19,956 bases of DNA from Labilithrix sp. (GCA_028287035.1 JAQBQL010000082.1:1-19956), one strand, 5' to 3'. Positions 7,498-15,109 are shown, counted from the stretch's first letter. Notes: generated by a model not told the origin, from the sequence alone. Numbers and translations: made by a program.

Positions 7498-8955
7498 ATG
7501 AGCGAAGACGCGACAAGGGTTCATCACGTGGATCTCCGGGCGATCGCGCGGAAGGTCGCGCAGGACGAGGGCTTCTCGGTCGATCCGCCGGCTCCGTCCG
7601 AGGAGCTCCCGCCCTCGGTGCTTCGTGACCCGCCCGACGTGCGCAACCTGGCGAGCCTCCTCTGGTCGTCGATCGACAATCGCGAGTCGACGGACCTCGA
7701 CCAGGTCGAGCACTCGGAGCGCCTGCCGGACGGGTCGATCCTGCTGCGCATCGGGATCGCCGACGTCGACGTGTTCGTGCCCAAGGGCTCGCCGCTCGAC
7801 CGGCACGCCGCGCAGAGCACGACCTCGCTCTACGCCGGCGTCGCGACGTTCCCGATGCTTCCCGACGCGCTGTCGAGCGACCTGACCTCGCTGCTGCCCG
7901 ACGTGAACCGGCTCGCCGTCGTGACCGAGCTCACCGTCGCCCCCGACGGCGCGATCACCCGCTCGGACGTGTATCGTGCACGCATCGTCAACCACGCCAA
8001 GCTCGTCTACGAGGACGTCGGCCGCTGGCTCGAGGGCCGCGGCGAGCCGCCCCCCGAGGTGGCCAGGAACCCCGAGCTCGCCGAGCAGCTCCACATGCAG
8101 GAGGAGGCGGCGAAGCGTCTCCGCAAGCGGCGCGTCGAGCACGGCGCCCTGCAGCTCGAGACCGCCGAGGCCCGGGCCGTCGCCAAGGACGGCGACGTGG
8201 TGCGCCTCGAGCTCGTCGACAAGAACCGGGCGCGCGACATCATCGAGGACCTGATGATCGCCGCCAACGGGGTGACCGCGCGGTTCCTCGAGGAGCGGGG
8301 CTACGCCTCGCTGCGCCGCGTCGTGCGCACCCCGCGGCGGTGGGACCGCATCGTCGAGGTGGCGCGCCAGCGGGGGGTGACGCTGCCCGCCGAGGCCGAC
8401 GCGATCGCGCTCTCGGTGTTCCTCCGCACGCAGCACGACAAGGACCCCGAGCAGTTCACGGACCTGTCGCTCAGCGTGGTGAAGCTGCTCGGGCCCGGCG
8501 AGTACGTGGTCGCCGATCCTTCGTCGCCCGAGGGCCACTTCGGGCTCGCGGTCGACGACTACGCCCACTCCACCGCGCCGAACCGGCGCTACGGCGACCT
8601 CGTCACGCAGCGGCTTCTGAAGGCCGCGGCCCGCAAGGAGGCGACGCCGTACACCGTGGCGGAGCTCCGCGAGATCTGCGCCCACGTGACCGACATGGAG
8701 AACCACGCGCGGAAGTTCGAGCGCACGATGCGCAAGGTCGCCGCGGCCACGTTCCTCTCGCGCCGCGTCGGCGACGTGTTCGAGGCCATCGTCACGGGCG
8801 CCAATCCCAAGGGGACGTTCGTCCGCACCGTCAGCCCGCCGGCCGAGGGCCGGGTGGTCCGGGGTGAGGAGGGCCTCGACGTCGGCGACCACGTCCGGGT
8901 CGAGCTGGTCGCGACCGAGCCGTCGCGAGGTTTCATCGACTTCGTCCGGGTCTGA
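7498..8955 (+). CDS. RNB-domain (RNase II family) 3'-5' exoribonuclease, short form
   Basis: This 485-residue protein consists almost wholly of the RNB catalytic domain. The Mg-binding cluster is SIDNRESTDLDQ: D60, D66 and D68 match the first three catalytic Asp of RNase II, and Q69 stands where the fourth Asp is. The DLDQ form is, to my knowledge, seen in other bacterial RNB proteins. The conserved HSTAPNRRYGDL block (357-368) carries the arginines that contact RNA near the active site. About 60 residues after it look like a reduced S1/OB domain ending in RVELVATEPSRGFIDFVRV. Both N-terminal cold-shock domains are missing; RNase II is about 640 residues and RNase R about 800. It should degrade RNA from the 3' end in the cytoplasm. 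AGAGGG lies just before ATG 7498, 17 bp after the sulfatase-like gene, so co-transcription is likely. Confidence 0.92.
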   Translation: MSEDATRVHHVDLRAIARKVAQDEGFSVDPPAPSEELPPSVLRDPPDVRNLASLLWSSIDNRESTDLDQVEHSERLPDGSILLRIGIADVDVFVPKGSPLDRHAAQSTTSLYAGVATFPMLPDALSSDLTSLLPDVNRLAVVTELTVAPDGAITRSDVYRARIVNHAKLVYEDVGRWLEGRGEPPPEVARNPELAEQLHMQEEAAKRLRKRRVEHGALQLETAEARAVAKDGDVVRLELVDKNRARDIIEDLMIAANGVTARFLEERGYASLRRVVRTPRRWDRIVEVARQRGVTLPAEADAIALSVFLRTQHDKDPEQFTDLSLSVVKLLGPGEYVVADPSSPEGHFGLAVDDYAHSTAPNRRYGDLVTQRLLKAAARKEATPYTVAELREICAHVTDMENHARKFERTMRKVAAATFLSRRVGDVFEAIVTGANPKGTFVRTVSPPAEGRVVRGEEGLDVGDHVRVELVATEPSRGFIDFVRV

Positions 8956-8970
8956 TGCTAATGGTCGCCC

Positions 8971-8990
8971 CGAAGCTCGTGAGGGCTTCG
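8971..8990 (+). other. Small hairpin between the RNB gene and tRNA-Ser
   Basis: CGAAGC (8971-8976) pairs with GCTTCG (8985-8990) around an eight-base loop. There is no T tract, so this is not a convincing intrinsic terminator. It ends two bases before the tRNA and could be a processing guide or a weak stop. GCTAAT at 8957-8962 is a possible -10 box for the tRNA. Confidence 0.35.
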
Positions 8991-8992
8991 TC

Positions 8993-9082
8993 GGAGAGGT
9001 GACCGAGTGGTCGAAGGTGCTTGATTGGAAATCAAGTGAGCCTGCAAGGGCTCCGGGGGTTCGAATCCCTTCCTCTCCGCCA
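8993..9082 (+). tRNA. tRNA-Ser (anticodon GGA)
   Basis: A complete class II tRNA of 90 bases. Acceptor strands GGAGAGG (8993-8999) and CCTCTCC (9072-9078) pair perfectly, followed by discriminator G and an encoded CCA (9080-9082). The anticodon stem CTTGA/TCAAG encloses loop TTGGAAA, giving anticodon GGA, which reads UCC and UCU serine codons. A long variable arm (GAGCC/GGCTC) is typical of tRNA-Ser, and the T loop is TTCGAAT. It lies on the same strand 37 bp after the RNB exoribonuclease gene. Confidence 0.97.
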
Positions 9083-9090
9083 GTTGTCGC

Positions 9091-9135
9091 GTCGTATCGG
9101 ACTGTCCCGTCCTGAGGGGTGCAGCTCGATACGAC
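9091..9135. repeat. 9-bp inverted repeat downstream of tRNA-Ser
   Basis: GTCGTATCG (9091-9099) and CGATACGAC (9127-9135) are perfect inverted repeats separated by 27 bases. There is no T run after the right arm. The rest of the 205-bp gap (9083-9287) holds no gene I can support. It could be a transcription stop for the tRNA, a protein-binding site, or a remnant. Confidence 0.45.
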
Positions 9136-9287
9136 CACGTTCCGCCAGTGGCATTTCGTGGTCCGCCGTAGCCAGATCACGCCGCCCGTAGCGCTACGCG
9201 AGCTCGTGGCCGTGGCCGCCGTCCTGTAGCGAGCGCGCACGAGCCTTCCTCTTCACGTCACGCAATCGGGCGCGCTCGCGGCCGACC

Positions 9288-10772
9288 ATGTGTTCCATGG
9301 CCATCTCTCGCGTCCCGGTCCTCGCCCTGCTCGGCACTCTGCTCGCGGCCAACGCCGGCGCGTGCGCACCTGGCGCAAGCTCGCCGGGTCAGGCTCGCGA
9401 GGGGGCCGCGAGGAGCGACGGCGCTCCGCCCGCCGTCGTGCCTGCGGCGCCCACCACGTCGGCCCGTGCGCGCGCCGCGCCGCGACCTGCGAACGTCGAA
9501 GCTCTCCAGACGGCGCTGGAGGCGGACGGCTACCACCCGATGATCATGCACCGCGAGGGCCGCGTGTACACCATCATCATGCGCGAGCCGCGCGCCTCCG
9601 AGCAGGCTCCGCGTGAGCAGCTCCTCGCGGTGCTCCGGAGCCACGGAGCGCTGCTCGGCTACGGCGTGCTCGGCAGCCCTTCGCTCGTGGCGGACCCGAC
9701 GTCGGCCGGCGGGGTGACGGTCGTGACCGGCACCGTTGGCGCGAAGGGGCTCTGTCCCACGGTCGCGATCCAGGGCGCGTTCGACGCCGCGCCGCCCACG
9801 GAGACCGCCCCCTTCCGCTTCGCCTTCGGTTGTCCGGGCGTGGACGATGACCACATCCGCTTCGAGCGGGACGCGATCGCGCGCATCGCGGCAAAGCCGA
9901 CGTCGGGGCGGTCCGACCCGTTCGCGAGCTGGCTCACGGACCTCGAGAAGATCACGGTCGTCTCGGCCGTCACGCGCACCTCGGACATGGTTGCTGCGAC
10001 GGTCGCGGCGCCGCCCGTCACCGGCGACCGCGTCGCGACCGTGAGGGCCTTCGCCGAGCGCGCCGCCCGCCAGGAGAAGCTCCCGCCGCTCGACGCGATG
10101 GATCTCGGCCCGCTCGCGGCGCCCGCGGGGGACGCGCGCCGTCTCGAGGACCGCTTCACCGAGCTGACGCTTCGTCTCTCGCGCACGTCTTCCGAGGGCC
10201 CGTGCATCGAGCCGAGCGTTCACGTCCGCCTGTCGGCAAACGCCATCACCGCCGTCGCCGTGACGTGCGCGCGCGAACCGAAGGAAGGCGCGCCGCCGCC
10301 CGATGGCAGCCGCCCCCTCCCCGCGGCAGCCGCCGGCGCCCTGCCCTACGTCATGATGTGCGAGCTGGTCAGCGGCGCGACGAACACGCACCAGGGCCGT
10401 GTCATCGACAGCCGTGGCCACGTGCTCACGTTCAACGAGGGGCCGCTCCTGCAGACCGACACGATCGCCGAGCTCGTCGGTCTCGTGCGTCTTCACCGTC
10501 ACTACGAGGGCACGTTGCCGGCCGCGGAGGTCGATCGCCTCGTCGCCCTCACCCCGCAGGCGTCGCGTGAGCCGGTGCAGTCGAAGCAGCGGCAGATCTT
10601 CGACGCCGCGGGCTTCGGCTGCTCGTTGCTGACCGCCGGAAAGAGCCCTGGCACGTACGCGAAGATCCAGCTCGACGAAGGCGGGGCGACGCAGGCGTCG
10701 CGCGTGGGCCCGGCCTCGGACGCTGCGCGCGCCATCGTGAAGCGCGCCCGGGCGCTGAAGGCCCCGCGCTGA
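9288..10772 (+). CDS. Exported protein, probable lipoprotein, family not recognised
   Basis: The 494-residue product starts with a hydrophobic signal (SRVPVLALLGTLLAANAGAC). The lipobox-like AGAC puts the lipidated Cys at residue 26, though it is atypical because Leu at -3 is missing; plain signal cleavage at ANA is possible. A low-complexity Ala/Pro/Arg linker covers about residues 27-70, then alpha/beta sequence with seven or so further cysteines. I recognise no domain or catalytic motif. Two ATGs (9288 and 9297) could start it; both keep the signal, and neither has a clear ribosome site. It stands alone on this strand and converges with the lipoprotein gene at 10792, its stop lying 19 bp away. 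Codon bias and the signal peptide support coding; the role is unknown. Confidence 0.75.
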   Translation: MCSMAISRVPVLALLGTLLAANAGACAPGASSPGQAREGAARSDGAPPAVVPAAPTTSARARAAPRPANVEALQTALEADGYHPMIMHREGRVYTIIMREPRASEQAPREQLLAVLRSHGALLGYGVLGSPSLVADPTSAGGVTVVTGTVGAKGLCPTVAIQGAFDAAPPTETAPFRFAFGCPGVDDDHIRFERDAIARIAAKPTSGRSDPFASWLTDLEKITVVSAVTRTSDMVAATVAAPPVTGDRVATVRAFAERAARQEKLPPLDAMDLGPLAAPAGDARRLEDRFTELTLRLSRTSSEGPCIEPSVHVRLSANAITAVAVTCAREPKEGAPPPDGSRPLPAAAAGALPYVMMCELVSGATNTHQGRVIDSRGHVLTFNEGPLLQTDTIAELVGLVRLHRHYEGTLPAAEVDRLVALTPQASREPVQSKQRQIFDAAGFGCSLLTAGKSPGTYAKIQLDEGGATQASRVGPASDAARAIVKRARALKAPR

Positions 10773-10783
10773 CGTTGCCGGGG

Positions 10784-10801
10784 CGGCCCGTTCACGGGCC
10801 G
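10784..10801. terminator. Hairpin between convergent genes, possible bidirectional terminator
   Basis: CGGCCCGT (10784-10791) and ACGGGCCG (10794-10801) are perfect inverted repeats around two bases. The minus-strand gene's stop codon (10792-10794) lies at the hairpin tip. The position between two converging genes fits a shared terminator, but neither side has a T tract, so efficiency is doubtful. Confidence 0.4.
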
Positions 10802-11583
10802 AAGGGCTCACCCCACGCCGCGAGGGCCTCGGGATCCAGGAATCCTTCGAGCTCCGCAGCGGTGAGCACGGGCTCGTGACCGGGGTAACACGCCGCGGCC
10901 CACATGGGGAGCGAGCTCCACCCGCTGAACGAGAACCCGCGTTCGCTGACGGTGAAGTCGTCGAGCTGAGGAGAGTACTGACCGACGACGGCCGCGCAGT
11001 CCGGGCTCAGGTCCGGCTCGCGGAGCGCCTCCACCATCGCGGCGCGGTAGCGGGGCAGGAGCCGCTGGAAGAGCAGATCCCGCTTCGCTTCCACGACGAC
11101 GCTCTCGAAGGCTTTCCCGGTGCGGAAGGAGAACGTCCTCTTCCGCGGCAGAGAGAACTTCGCGTCCAGCGACGGAGGCAGCTCGAACGACACGGTGACG
11201 AAGCCATGAACGCGCCGCACGGCGACCCGCGCCTCGTTTTCGAGCGGCCGACAACCGGTGGCATCCGAGAGCAGTGACCGCGCGGCCGCGAGCTCCTCGT
11301 CGACCCAGGCCGTGACGCTCGCCGCGAGCGGCGCCGGCTGGGTCACGACAGGGACGGAGAACGGCGCGCCGCACCCCGGTGTTCCGAGGCGTTCCAGCCG
11401 CGTCGTCCACGCGACGCCGGACGCCCGCTCGGGCATGCGCTCGCCTGCGTCCTTCGCCGCGACGACGGGCGCGACGACCACGGTGGGCGGCGACGCCGCC
11501 GTGGTCGCGGCGCTCGGCGAGGGCGCGTGACAGGCGGCGACGAGCGACAGCGCGGACGAGACGAGGGCGCGGTGCACGTTCAT
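10792..11583 (-). CDS. Lipoprotein with a DUF3298/RsiV-like C-terminus
   Basis: The 263-residue product starts at ATG 11583 with a lipoprotein signal; LVAAC puts the lipidated Cys at 18. A Pro/Ala/Thr linker (about 20-58) leads to a folded domain. The C-terminal part has the look of DUF3298, which is found in RsiV-type extracytoplasmic proteins: an antiparallel strand pattern FTVSERGFSFSGW, a P..A.. turn and VLTAAELEGFLDPEAL. I infer this from pattern only. A stretch LERLGTPG (63-70) is nearly repeated by in-frame codons just upstream of the start (LERLGVPG, ending at 11583). An in-frame GTG at 11619 is therefore a possible alternative start, but it would place 12 residues before a good signal peptide. 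The TonB-like gene ends 80 bp upstream on the same strand, so an operon is possible. Confidence 0.8.
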   Translation of the reverse strand: MNVHRALVSSALSLVAACHAPSPSAATTAASPPTVVVAPVVAAKDAGERMPERASGVAWTTRLERLGTPGCGAPFSVPVVTQPAPLAASVTAWVDEELAAARSLLSDATGCRPLENEARVAVRRVHGFVTVSFELPPSLDAKFSLPRKRTFSFRTGKAFESVVVEAKRDLLFQRLLPRYRAAMVEALREPDLSPDCAAVVGQYSPQLDDFTVSERGFSFSGWSSLPMWAAACYPGHEPVLTAAELEGFLDPEALAAWGEPFGP

Positions 11584-11663
11584 GGATCCGGGAACGCCGA
11601 GGCGTTCGAGCCCATTCACGTACCCCGTGCTGCGTGCCTCGCCGCACGGAGCGCCTCGCTGAG

Positions 11664-12737
11664 CTACAGGCGCTCCTCGGCGACGATCTTCGTGGAGACG
11701 ACGCGCATCGCGACGCCCGCCTCGCAGCCGCCGCCGAGGCTGACGCCGGTGGGGTTCACCGTGGCGCCGACTCCGCAGCTTCGCGTCTTGTAGGCGAGCG
11801 TGGCGGAGGGGAGCTCGAAGTCCACGCGGTCCTTCGTCTCGTGGACGGCCCCCAGCGAGCCGCTCGCCGCGACGCCCTGCTTGCGGTCGGGGGTCGGCGC
11901 GGCGCCGCTCGCGAACTGTTCGCGCGCCTCGACCCGCACCGTCACCCGAACGCCGCGCCCGGGCACTGCGATGCGCTTCGGCGCCTTCTCGACGGCTTCG
12001 CGGATCGCGCCGCGCAGGGCATCCCAGCCGGGCCGATCGGCATTGGCGCCGGCGAGCGCGACCTGCACCGAGCCGTCGGATCCGAGCGACACCGTGAACG
12101 TGGCGACGCCGAACGTCGGAGCCTCGGCCCGGTGAGCCGCCGCATCCACGGCGCTGCGCACGGGACCTGCGTGCCCGAGGCCGCGCGCGACGTCGCCCGA
12201 GTCGAGCGCCTCGACGAGCCCGCCGGTCGACGAAACGGGACGGGCCGGGGCCGGGGCGGCGCGCGGGGCCTCTCCTTCGCCGGGACGCAGCGTGCCGACC
12301 TTCATCGCGCCCGCGACGCCGAGCCCGAGATCCACCGTGCCGGTCGGGTGGAACCAGGCCGACGCGGCCGCGCCATCTTCCCGCGCTCCGGGCGCCGTCT
12401 CGGCGGCGCGGCCGTCGTTGCCCTCCATCGCGATCACCGCGTCGGGAGCGGCGGGCGCCGGCATGGCCGGGCGCGACGGAGCGGAAGCCGCCGCCTCGGG
12501 GCTCCGCGGTTCGCCACGCTCCGCCGCTGCCGCAAGCGCACCGGGCGGCTCGCTCGCCGTCTCGATTCCGATCTCGGTCGCGCGCTCCGCAAGGGCCGCG
12601 GGCGCCGCGGCGGGACGCGCATCGCGGCGCGAGCCGGTGAGCAGCGCCGCGGCGATCGCGACGTGCACCGCCGACGCGACCACGAAGGGCGTTGCCTGCC
12701 GGAGCCGCTCGCGCAGCGCTGCCGATCCCCTCGTCAC
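11664..12737 (-). CDS. Single-pass membrane protein with long periplasmic part, TonB-like layout
   Basis: From GTG 12737 the product is 357 residues. A short basic cytoplasmic tail (TRGSAALRERLRQ) is followed by one transmembrane helix (about 16-34), then an Ala/Pro/Glu-rich linker (about 35-200) and a C-terminal domain. That domain includes ATFTVSLGSDGSVQVALAG and then a helix, a strand-dGxV-strand-helix pattern reminiscent of TonB C-terminal domains, and it ends with a two-Cys segment (CGVGAT...GGGCEAG). The layout fits an energy-transducer or periplasm-spanning protein. No ExbB/ExbD genes are nearby, and the assignment is weak. The frame extends upstream to 12836, but that part overlaps the superoxide dismutase promoter and has no signal character. 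GGGGG just before the GTG may serve as ribosome site. Confidence 0.72.
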   Translation of the reverse strand: MTRGSAALRERLRQATPFVVASAVHVAIAAALLTGSRRDARPAAAPAALAERATEIGIETASEPPGALAAAAERGEPRSPEAAASAPSRPAMPAPAAPDAVIAMEGNDGRAAETAPGAREDGAAASAWFHPTGTVDLGLGVAGAMKVGTLRPGEGEAPRAAPAPARPVSSTGGLVEALDSGDVARGLGHAGPVRSAVDAAAHRAEAPTFGVATFTVSLGSDGSVQVALAGANADRPGWDALRGAIREAVEKAPKRIAVPGRGVRVTVRVEAREQFASGAAPTPDRKQGVAASGSLGAVHETKDRVDFELPSATLAYKTRSCGVGATVNPTGVSLGGGCEAGVAMRVVSTKIVAEERL

Positions 12738-12891
12738 GGCCCCCAGTGTCGCTCGATCCGCGCACGAAGCAAGCCGTGGGTCCTGATCGTCTGCTCCGTG
12801 AGTGTGGCGGTTTTGCCCCGACCGCGCTCTTCTCACGGCGCCGAACGCGCTCTAAGGTGCGTCTCCCAACATCCAAGGAGTGGACGAAATC
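12738..12891. promoter_or_regulatory. Divergent promoter region, TonB-like gene / Fe-SOD
   Basis: The 154 bp between the two divergent starts must hold both promoters. For the SOD gene, CTAAGGT (12852-12858) is a plausible -10 box about 33 bp before the ATG, and AAGGAG (12875-12880) is a good ribosome site that decides the ATG 12892 start over the in-frame GTG at 12880. I see no clear -35 box or operator. Confidence 0.5.
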
Positions 12892-13476
12892 ATGGCCTTC
12901 ACGCTTCCCGAGCTGCCGTACGCGAAAGACGCTCTTGCTCCGCACATCTCTGCGGAGACGCTCGAGTTCCACCACGGCAAGCACCACAAGGCCTACGTCG
13001 ACAAGCTGAACGAGCTCCTCGCCGGCAAGCCGGAGGCGTCGAAGCCCCTCGAAGAGGTCATCATGAGTTCCGAGGGTCCCGTCTTCAACAACGCGGCCCA
13101 GATCTGGAACCACACGTTCTACTGGTCCTCGATGAAGCCGAACGGCGGCGGCACGCCGACCGGCGATCTCGCCGACGCGATCACGCGCGACTTCGGCTCC
13201 TTCGACAAGTTCAAGGAGGAGTTCACGAACGCCGGCATCACCCAGTTCGGGTCCGGTTGGGCGTGGCTCGTGCTCGAGGGCGGCAAGCTGAAGGTCACGA
13301 AGACCCCGAACGCCGATCTCCCGATGAAGCACGGCCAGAAGGCGCTCCTCACGATGGACGTGTGGGAGCACGCCTATTACATCGACTTCCGCAACGCGCG
13401 CCCGAAGTACATCGAGACGTTCCTCACGAAGCTCGCCAACTGGGACTTCGCGACCGAGAACCTCAAGAAGGGCTGA
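12892..13476 (+). CDS. sodB: Iron superoxide dismutase
   Basis: This 194-residue cytoplasmic enzyme converts superoxide to oxygen and hydrogen peroxide. It is the normal length for the Fe/Mn family. The four metal ligands are present as H27 (in EFHHGKHH), H74 (NHTFYW), D156 and H160 (DVWEHAYYID). The Gln at 70 in NAAQIWNH, in the N-terminal half, is the Fe-type second-shell residue; Mn enzymes carry their Gln near residue 146. The start MAFTLPELPYAKDAL is typical. ATG 12892 has AAGGAG upstream, while the GTG at 12880 would overlap that site. It is a single-gene unit: a strong terminator lies directly downstream and the next gene converges on it. No signal peptide is present. Confidence 0.97.
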   Translation: MAFTLPELPYAKDALAPHISAETLEFHHGKHHKAYVDKLNELLAGKPEASKPLEEVIMSSEGPVFNNAAQIWNHTFYWSSMKPNGGGTPTGDLADAITRDFGSFDKFKEEFTNAGITQFGSGWAWLVLEGGKLKVTKTPNADLPMKHGQKALLTMDVWEHAYYIDFRNARPKYIETFLTKLANWDFATENLKKG

Positions 13477-13528
13477 GAGCGCTTCGCGCTCCGCGAAAGG
13501 CCGGGCACCCTCGGGTGCTCGGCCTTTT
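13477..13528 (+). terminator. Intrinsic terminator after sodB, with an extra upstream hairpin
   Basis: A small hairpin GAGCGC/GCGCTC with loop TTC (13477-13491) starts right after the stop codon. The main stem follows: GGCCGGGCACC (13499-13509) with GGTGCTCGGCC (13514-13524), loop CTCG, one G-T wobble. It is flanked by AAA (13496-13498) and TTTT (13525-13528). The A/T flanks make it usable from the other strand too, for the gene ending at 13535. Confidence 0.88.
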
Positions 13529-13534
13529 GGCTTT

Positions 13535-14257
13535 TCAGGGCTTGTTCCAGCGATAGAGCTGGCTGCCCGCCTTGCCGGGCGGCTTCGCGCCGGCGGGCAC
13601 GATCAGGCCGCGATCGACGAGGTGCTCCTTCACGGAGCGCGTCGTCAGCTCGGTGCCGATGACGACCTCGTAGATGCGTTTCAGCTCGGCGAGCGTGAAG
13701 CGCGACGGCACGAAGTCGAACGCCGGATCGCGGATCGGATCATCGAGGTGGCGGCAGATGCGCCGGTACGCGGCGGTCAGGATCTTCGCGTGATCGAAGG
13801 CGAGCGCCAGCTTCCGGGCGCGCTTCCGCGGACCGCCCGCCTCGACCTTGAGGGCCCGCGCCTGGGACACGGACCCGAGATCGATCGCGCGGAGCGGATG
13901 CCACGCCGCCTCCGCCGCATCGTCGCCGGCGACCACCTTCGTCTCGGTCGGGCGGAACGTCACGAAGGCGACCGTGACGGTGTGGCCCCGCGGATCCCGG
14001 CCCGGATCGCCGAAGGCGCCGAGCTGCTCGAGCCGCGCCGGCGGGATCGAGATGCCCGTCTCCTCGCGCAGCTCCCGGGCCGCGGCCCGCGCCAGCGGCT
14101 CGTTCTCGTTCACGAACCCGCCGGGGAGCGCCCAGCGTCCCTCGAAGGGCTCGGCCTTCCGCTTCACCAGCAGGACGGCCAGATCGTCGGCGCGCATCGA
14201 GAACGCGACGACGTCGGCGGTCAGGCCAGGACGCGGATGGGGATAGGTGAAGGGCAC
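13535..14257 (-). CDS. Nudix hydrolase with winged-helix C-terminus (NrtR type)
   Basis: From GTG 14257 the product is 240 residues. Residues 1-150 are a Nudix domain opening with YPHPRPGLTADVVAF. It has a complete Nudix box at 47-69 (G-x5-E-x7-RELREETGI), so it should hydrolyse a nucleoside-diphosphate-linked substrate such as ADP-ribose. Residues about 183-240 (FTLAELKRIYEVVIG...LYRWNKP) form the winged helix seen in NrtR, a regulator of NAD synthesis that senses ADP-ribose. Whether this protein is an enzyme, a regulator or both cannot be read from the sequence; no NAD biosynthesis gene is in the window. The GTG is the only in-frame start that yields the conserved N-terminus. It lies inside the end of the GST-like gene (37-bp overlap), so translation is probably coupled. 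Confidence 0.88.
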   Translation of the reverse strand: MPFTYPHPRPGLTADVVAFSMRADDLAVLLVKRKAEPFEGRWALPGGFVNENEPLARAAARELREETGISIPPARLEQLGAFGDPGRDPRGHTVTVAFVTFRPTETKVVAGDDAAEAAWHPLRAIDLGSVSQARALKVEAGGPRKRARKLALAFDHAKILTAAYRRICRHLDDPIRDPAFDFVPSRFTLAELKRIYEVVIGTELTTRSVKEHLVDRGLIVPAGAKPPGKAGSQLYRWNKP

Positions 14258-15063
14258 GCGAGATCCGTCATGTCGTACGCAGGCAGCGCCGTCAACCCGG
14301 CCTTCGTGCGGAGGAAAGCCCGCGGCGAAAACGTCACCTCGTCGACGCGATCGAGCCAGTCGGTGAGCGCCGGCCGCAGCGCCACCTCGCGCGCCTGCCG
14401 CTCGGTCAGGGGCGTGCGGAGCGCGTGGAGCTGCGCGAAGAGCGACAGATCGGCGACGCTCGGTGCGTCGCGGGTCACCCAGAATCCGTCGTGCGGGGCG
14501 AGCGACTCGAGGTGGTCGAGCACGCGGCGCAGCTCGTCCCAGCAGGCCTCCTCGCCGTGGCGCAGCACGTCGCGCGCGAGGCCGTCGAGCACCCGCGCCC
14601 GGACGCGCGATGCGAGCACGTTCTTCACGAGCCACGGCGCCCCGCCGAAGTACGCCTCGCGGACCGCCGGCCAGTTCCGGTCGTCGGCCCAGCGGGCGGC
14701 GAGCACGAAGCCGCTCAGCGCCCGGTCGCCGTAGTCCTCCCAGAGCCACGCCTCGGCGGCGGCGCGCGCGTCGAGCGGGAGGAGGGACGGTCCCCCGCGG
14801 GCGGCCGAGAGCGCCTCGAGCCGCGCGAGGATCCGCGTCTTGTCGACGATGACCTCGTCCTCGCCGACGAGCAGCGCCGGGACCTGCGCCTCCGGGTCGA
14901 GGCCCGCGAGGTCGGCCGGCCCGCCGTGCCGCGACCGGTAACGGAGCCCCACGAGCTTCAGGGCGCGGTGCACCTGGAGGCACACGGGCGAGTAGCTCTC
15001 GTGCCGCGCCAGCGTGGTCGCGCCGGGCTCGCACAGCAGGATCGCGGGGTCAGGGGTGGTCAT
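14221..15063 (-). CDS. Glutathione S-transferase-like protein
   Basis: The 280-residue product from ATG 15063 (ATG 15072 is also possible) has an N-terminal thioredoxin-like domain: SYSPVCLQVHRALKLVGLRY, then AQVPALLVGEDEVIVDKTRIL. This matches the GST order of an active-site turn, the cis-Pro VPAL loop, and the (E/D)S-x-x-I motif that binds glutathione. Here that motif reads DKTRI, lacking the Ser. The C-terminal helical domain contains APSVADLSLFAQLHAL, the usual GST_C signature. It probably conjugates or reduces a small molecule with glutathione, or binds a ligand. It is divergent from a YafY-type regulator, a common arrangement for detoxification genes, and overlaps the Nudix gene downstream. 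Confidence 0.85.
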   Translation of the reverse strand: MTTPDPAILLCEPGATTLARHESYSPVCLQVHRALKLVGLRYRSRHGGPADLAGLDPEAQVPALLVGEDEVIVDKTRILARLEALSAARGGPSLLPLDARAAAEAWLWEDYGDRALSGFVLAARWADDRNWPAVREAYFGGAPWLVKNVLASRVRARVLDGLARDVLRHGEEACWDELRRVLDHLESLAPHDGFWVTRDAPSVADLSLFAQLHALRTPLTERQAREVALRPALTDWLDRVDEVTFSPRAFLRTKAGLTALPAYDMTDLACPSPIPIRVLA

Positions 15064-15087
15064 GACGTGCATCCTGCCCCGCCCGTA

Positions 15088-15103
15088 TGTCATCCTTGTG
15101 TCA
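15088..15103. promoter_or_regulatory. TGTCA direct repeats between GST-like gene and regulator, candidate operator
   Basis: TGTCA at 15088-15092 and again at 15099-15103 are 11 bp apart, about one helical turn. They sit in the 37-46 bp gap between the divergent starts. A regulator bound there would cover both promoters. The repeat is seen; binding by the adjacent YafY-type protein is inference. Confidence 0.5.
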
Positions 15104-15109
15104 GTTAAC

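Noticed and set aside
6829..9240. Long minus-strand open frame whose N-terminal part reads GEEGIRTPG near the tRNA
   Set aside because: This is the well-known artefact of translating tRNA-Ser on the opposite strand, then antisense of the RNB and lipoprotein genes. The real products are on the plus strand.
10792..13371. Treating the whole 859-codon minus-strand frame as one protein
   Set aside because: Only the last 263 codons, from the lipoprotein signal at 11583, look like protein. The rest is a shadow of the TonB-like gene and antisense to sodB.
11379..13556. 725-codon plus-strand open frame
   Set aside because: It overlaps the TonB-like gene in antisense and the superoxide dismutase gene in another frame, both of which have clear protein features.
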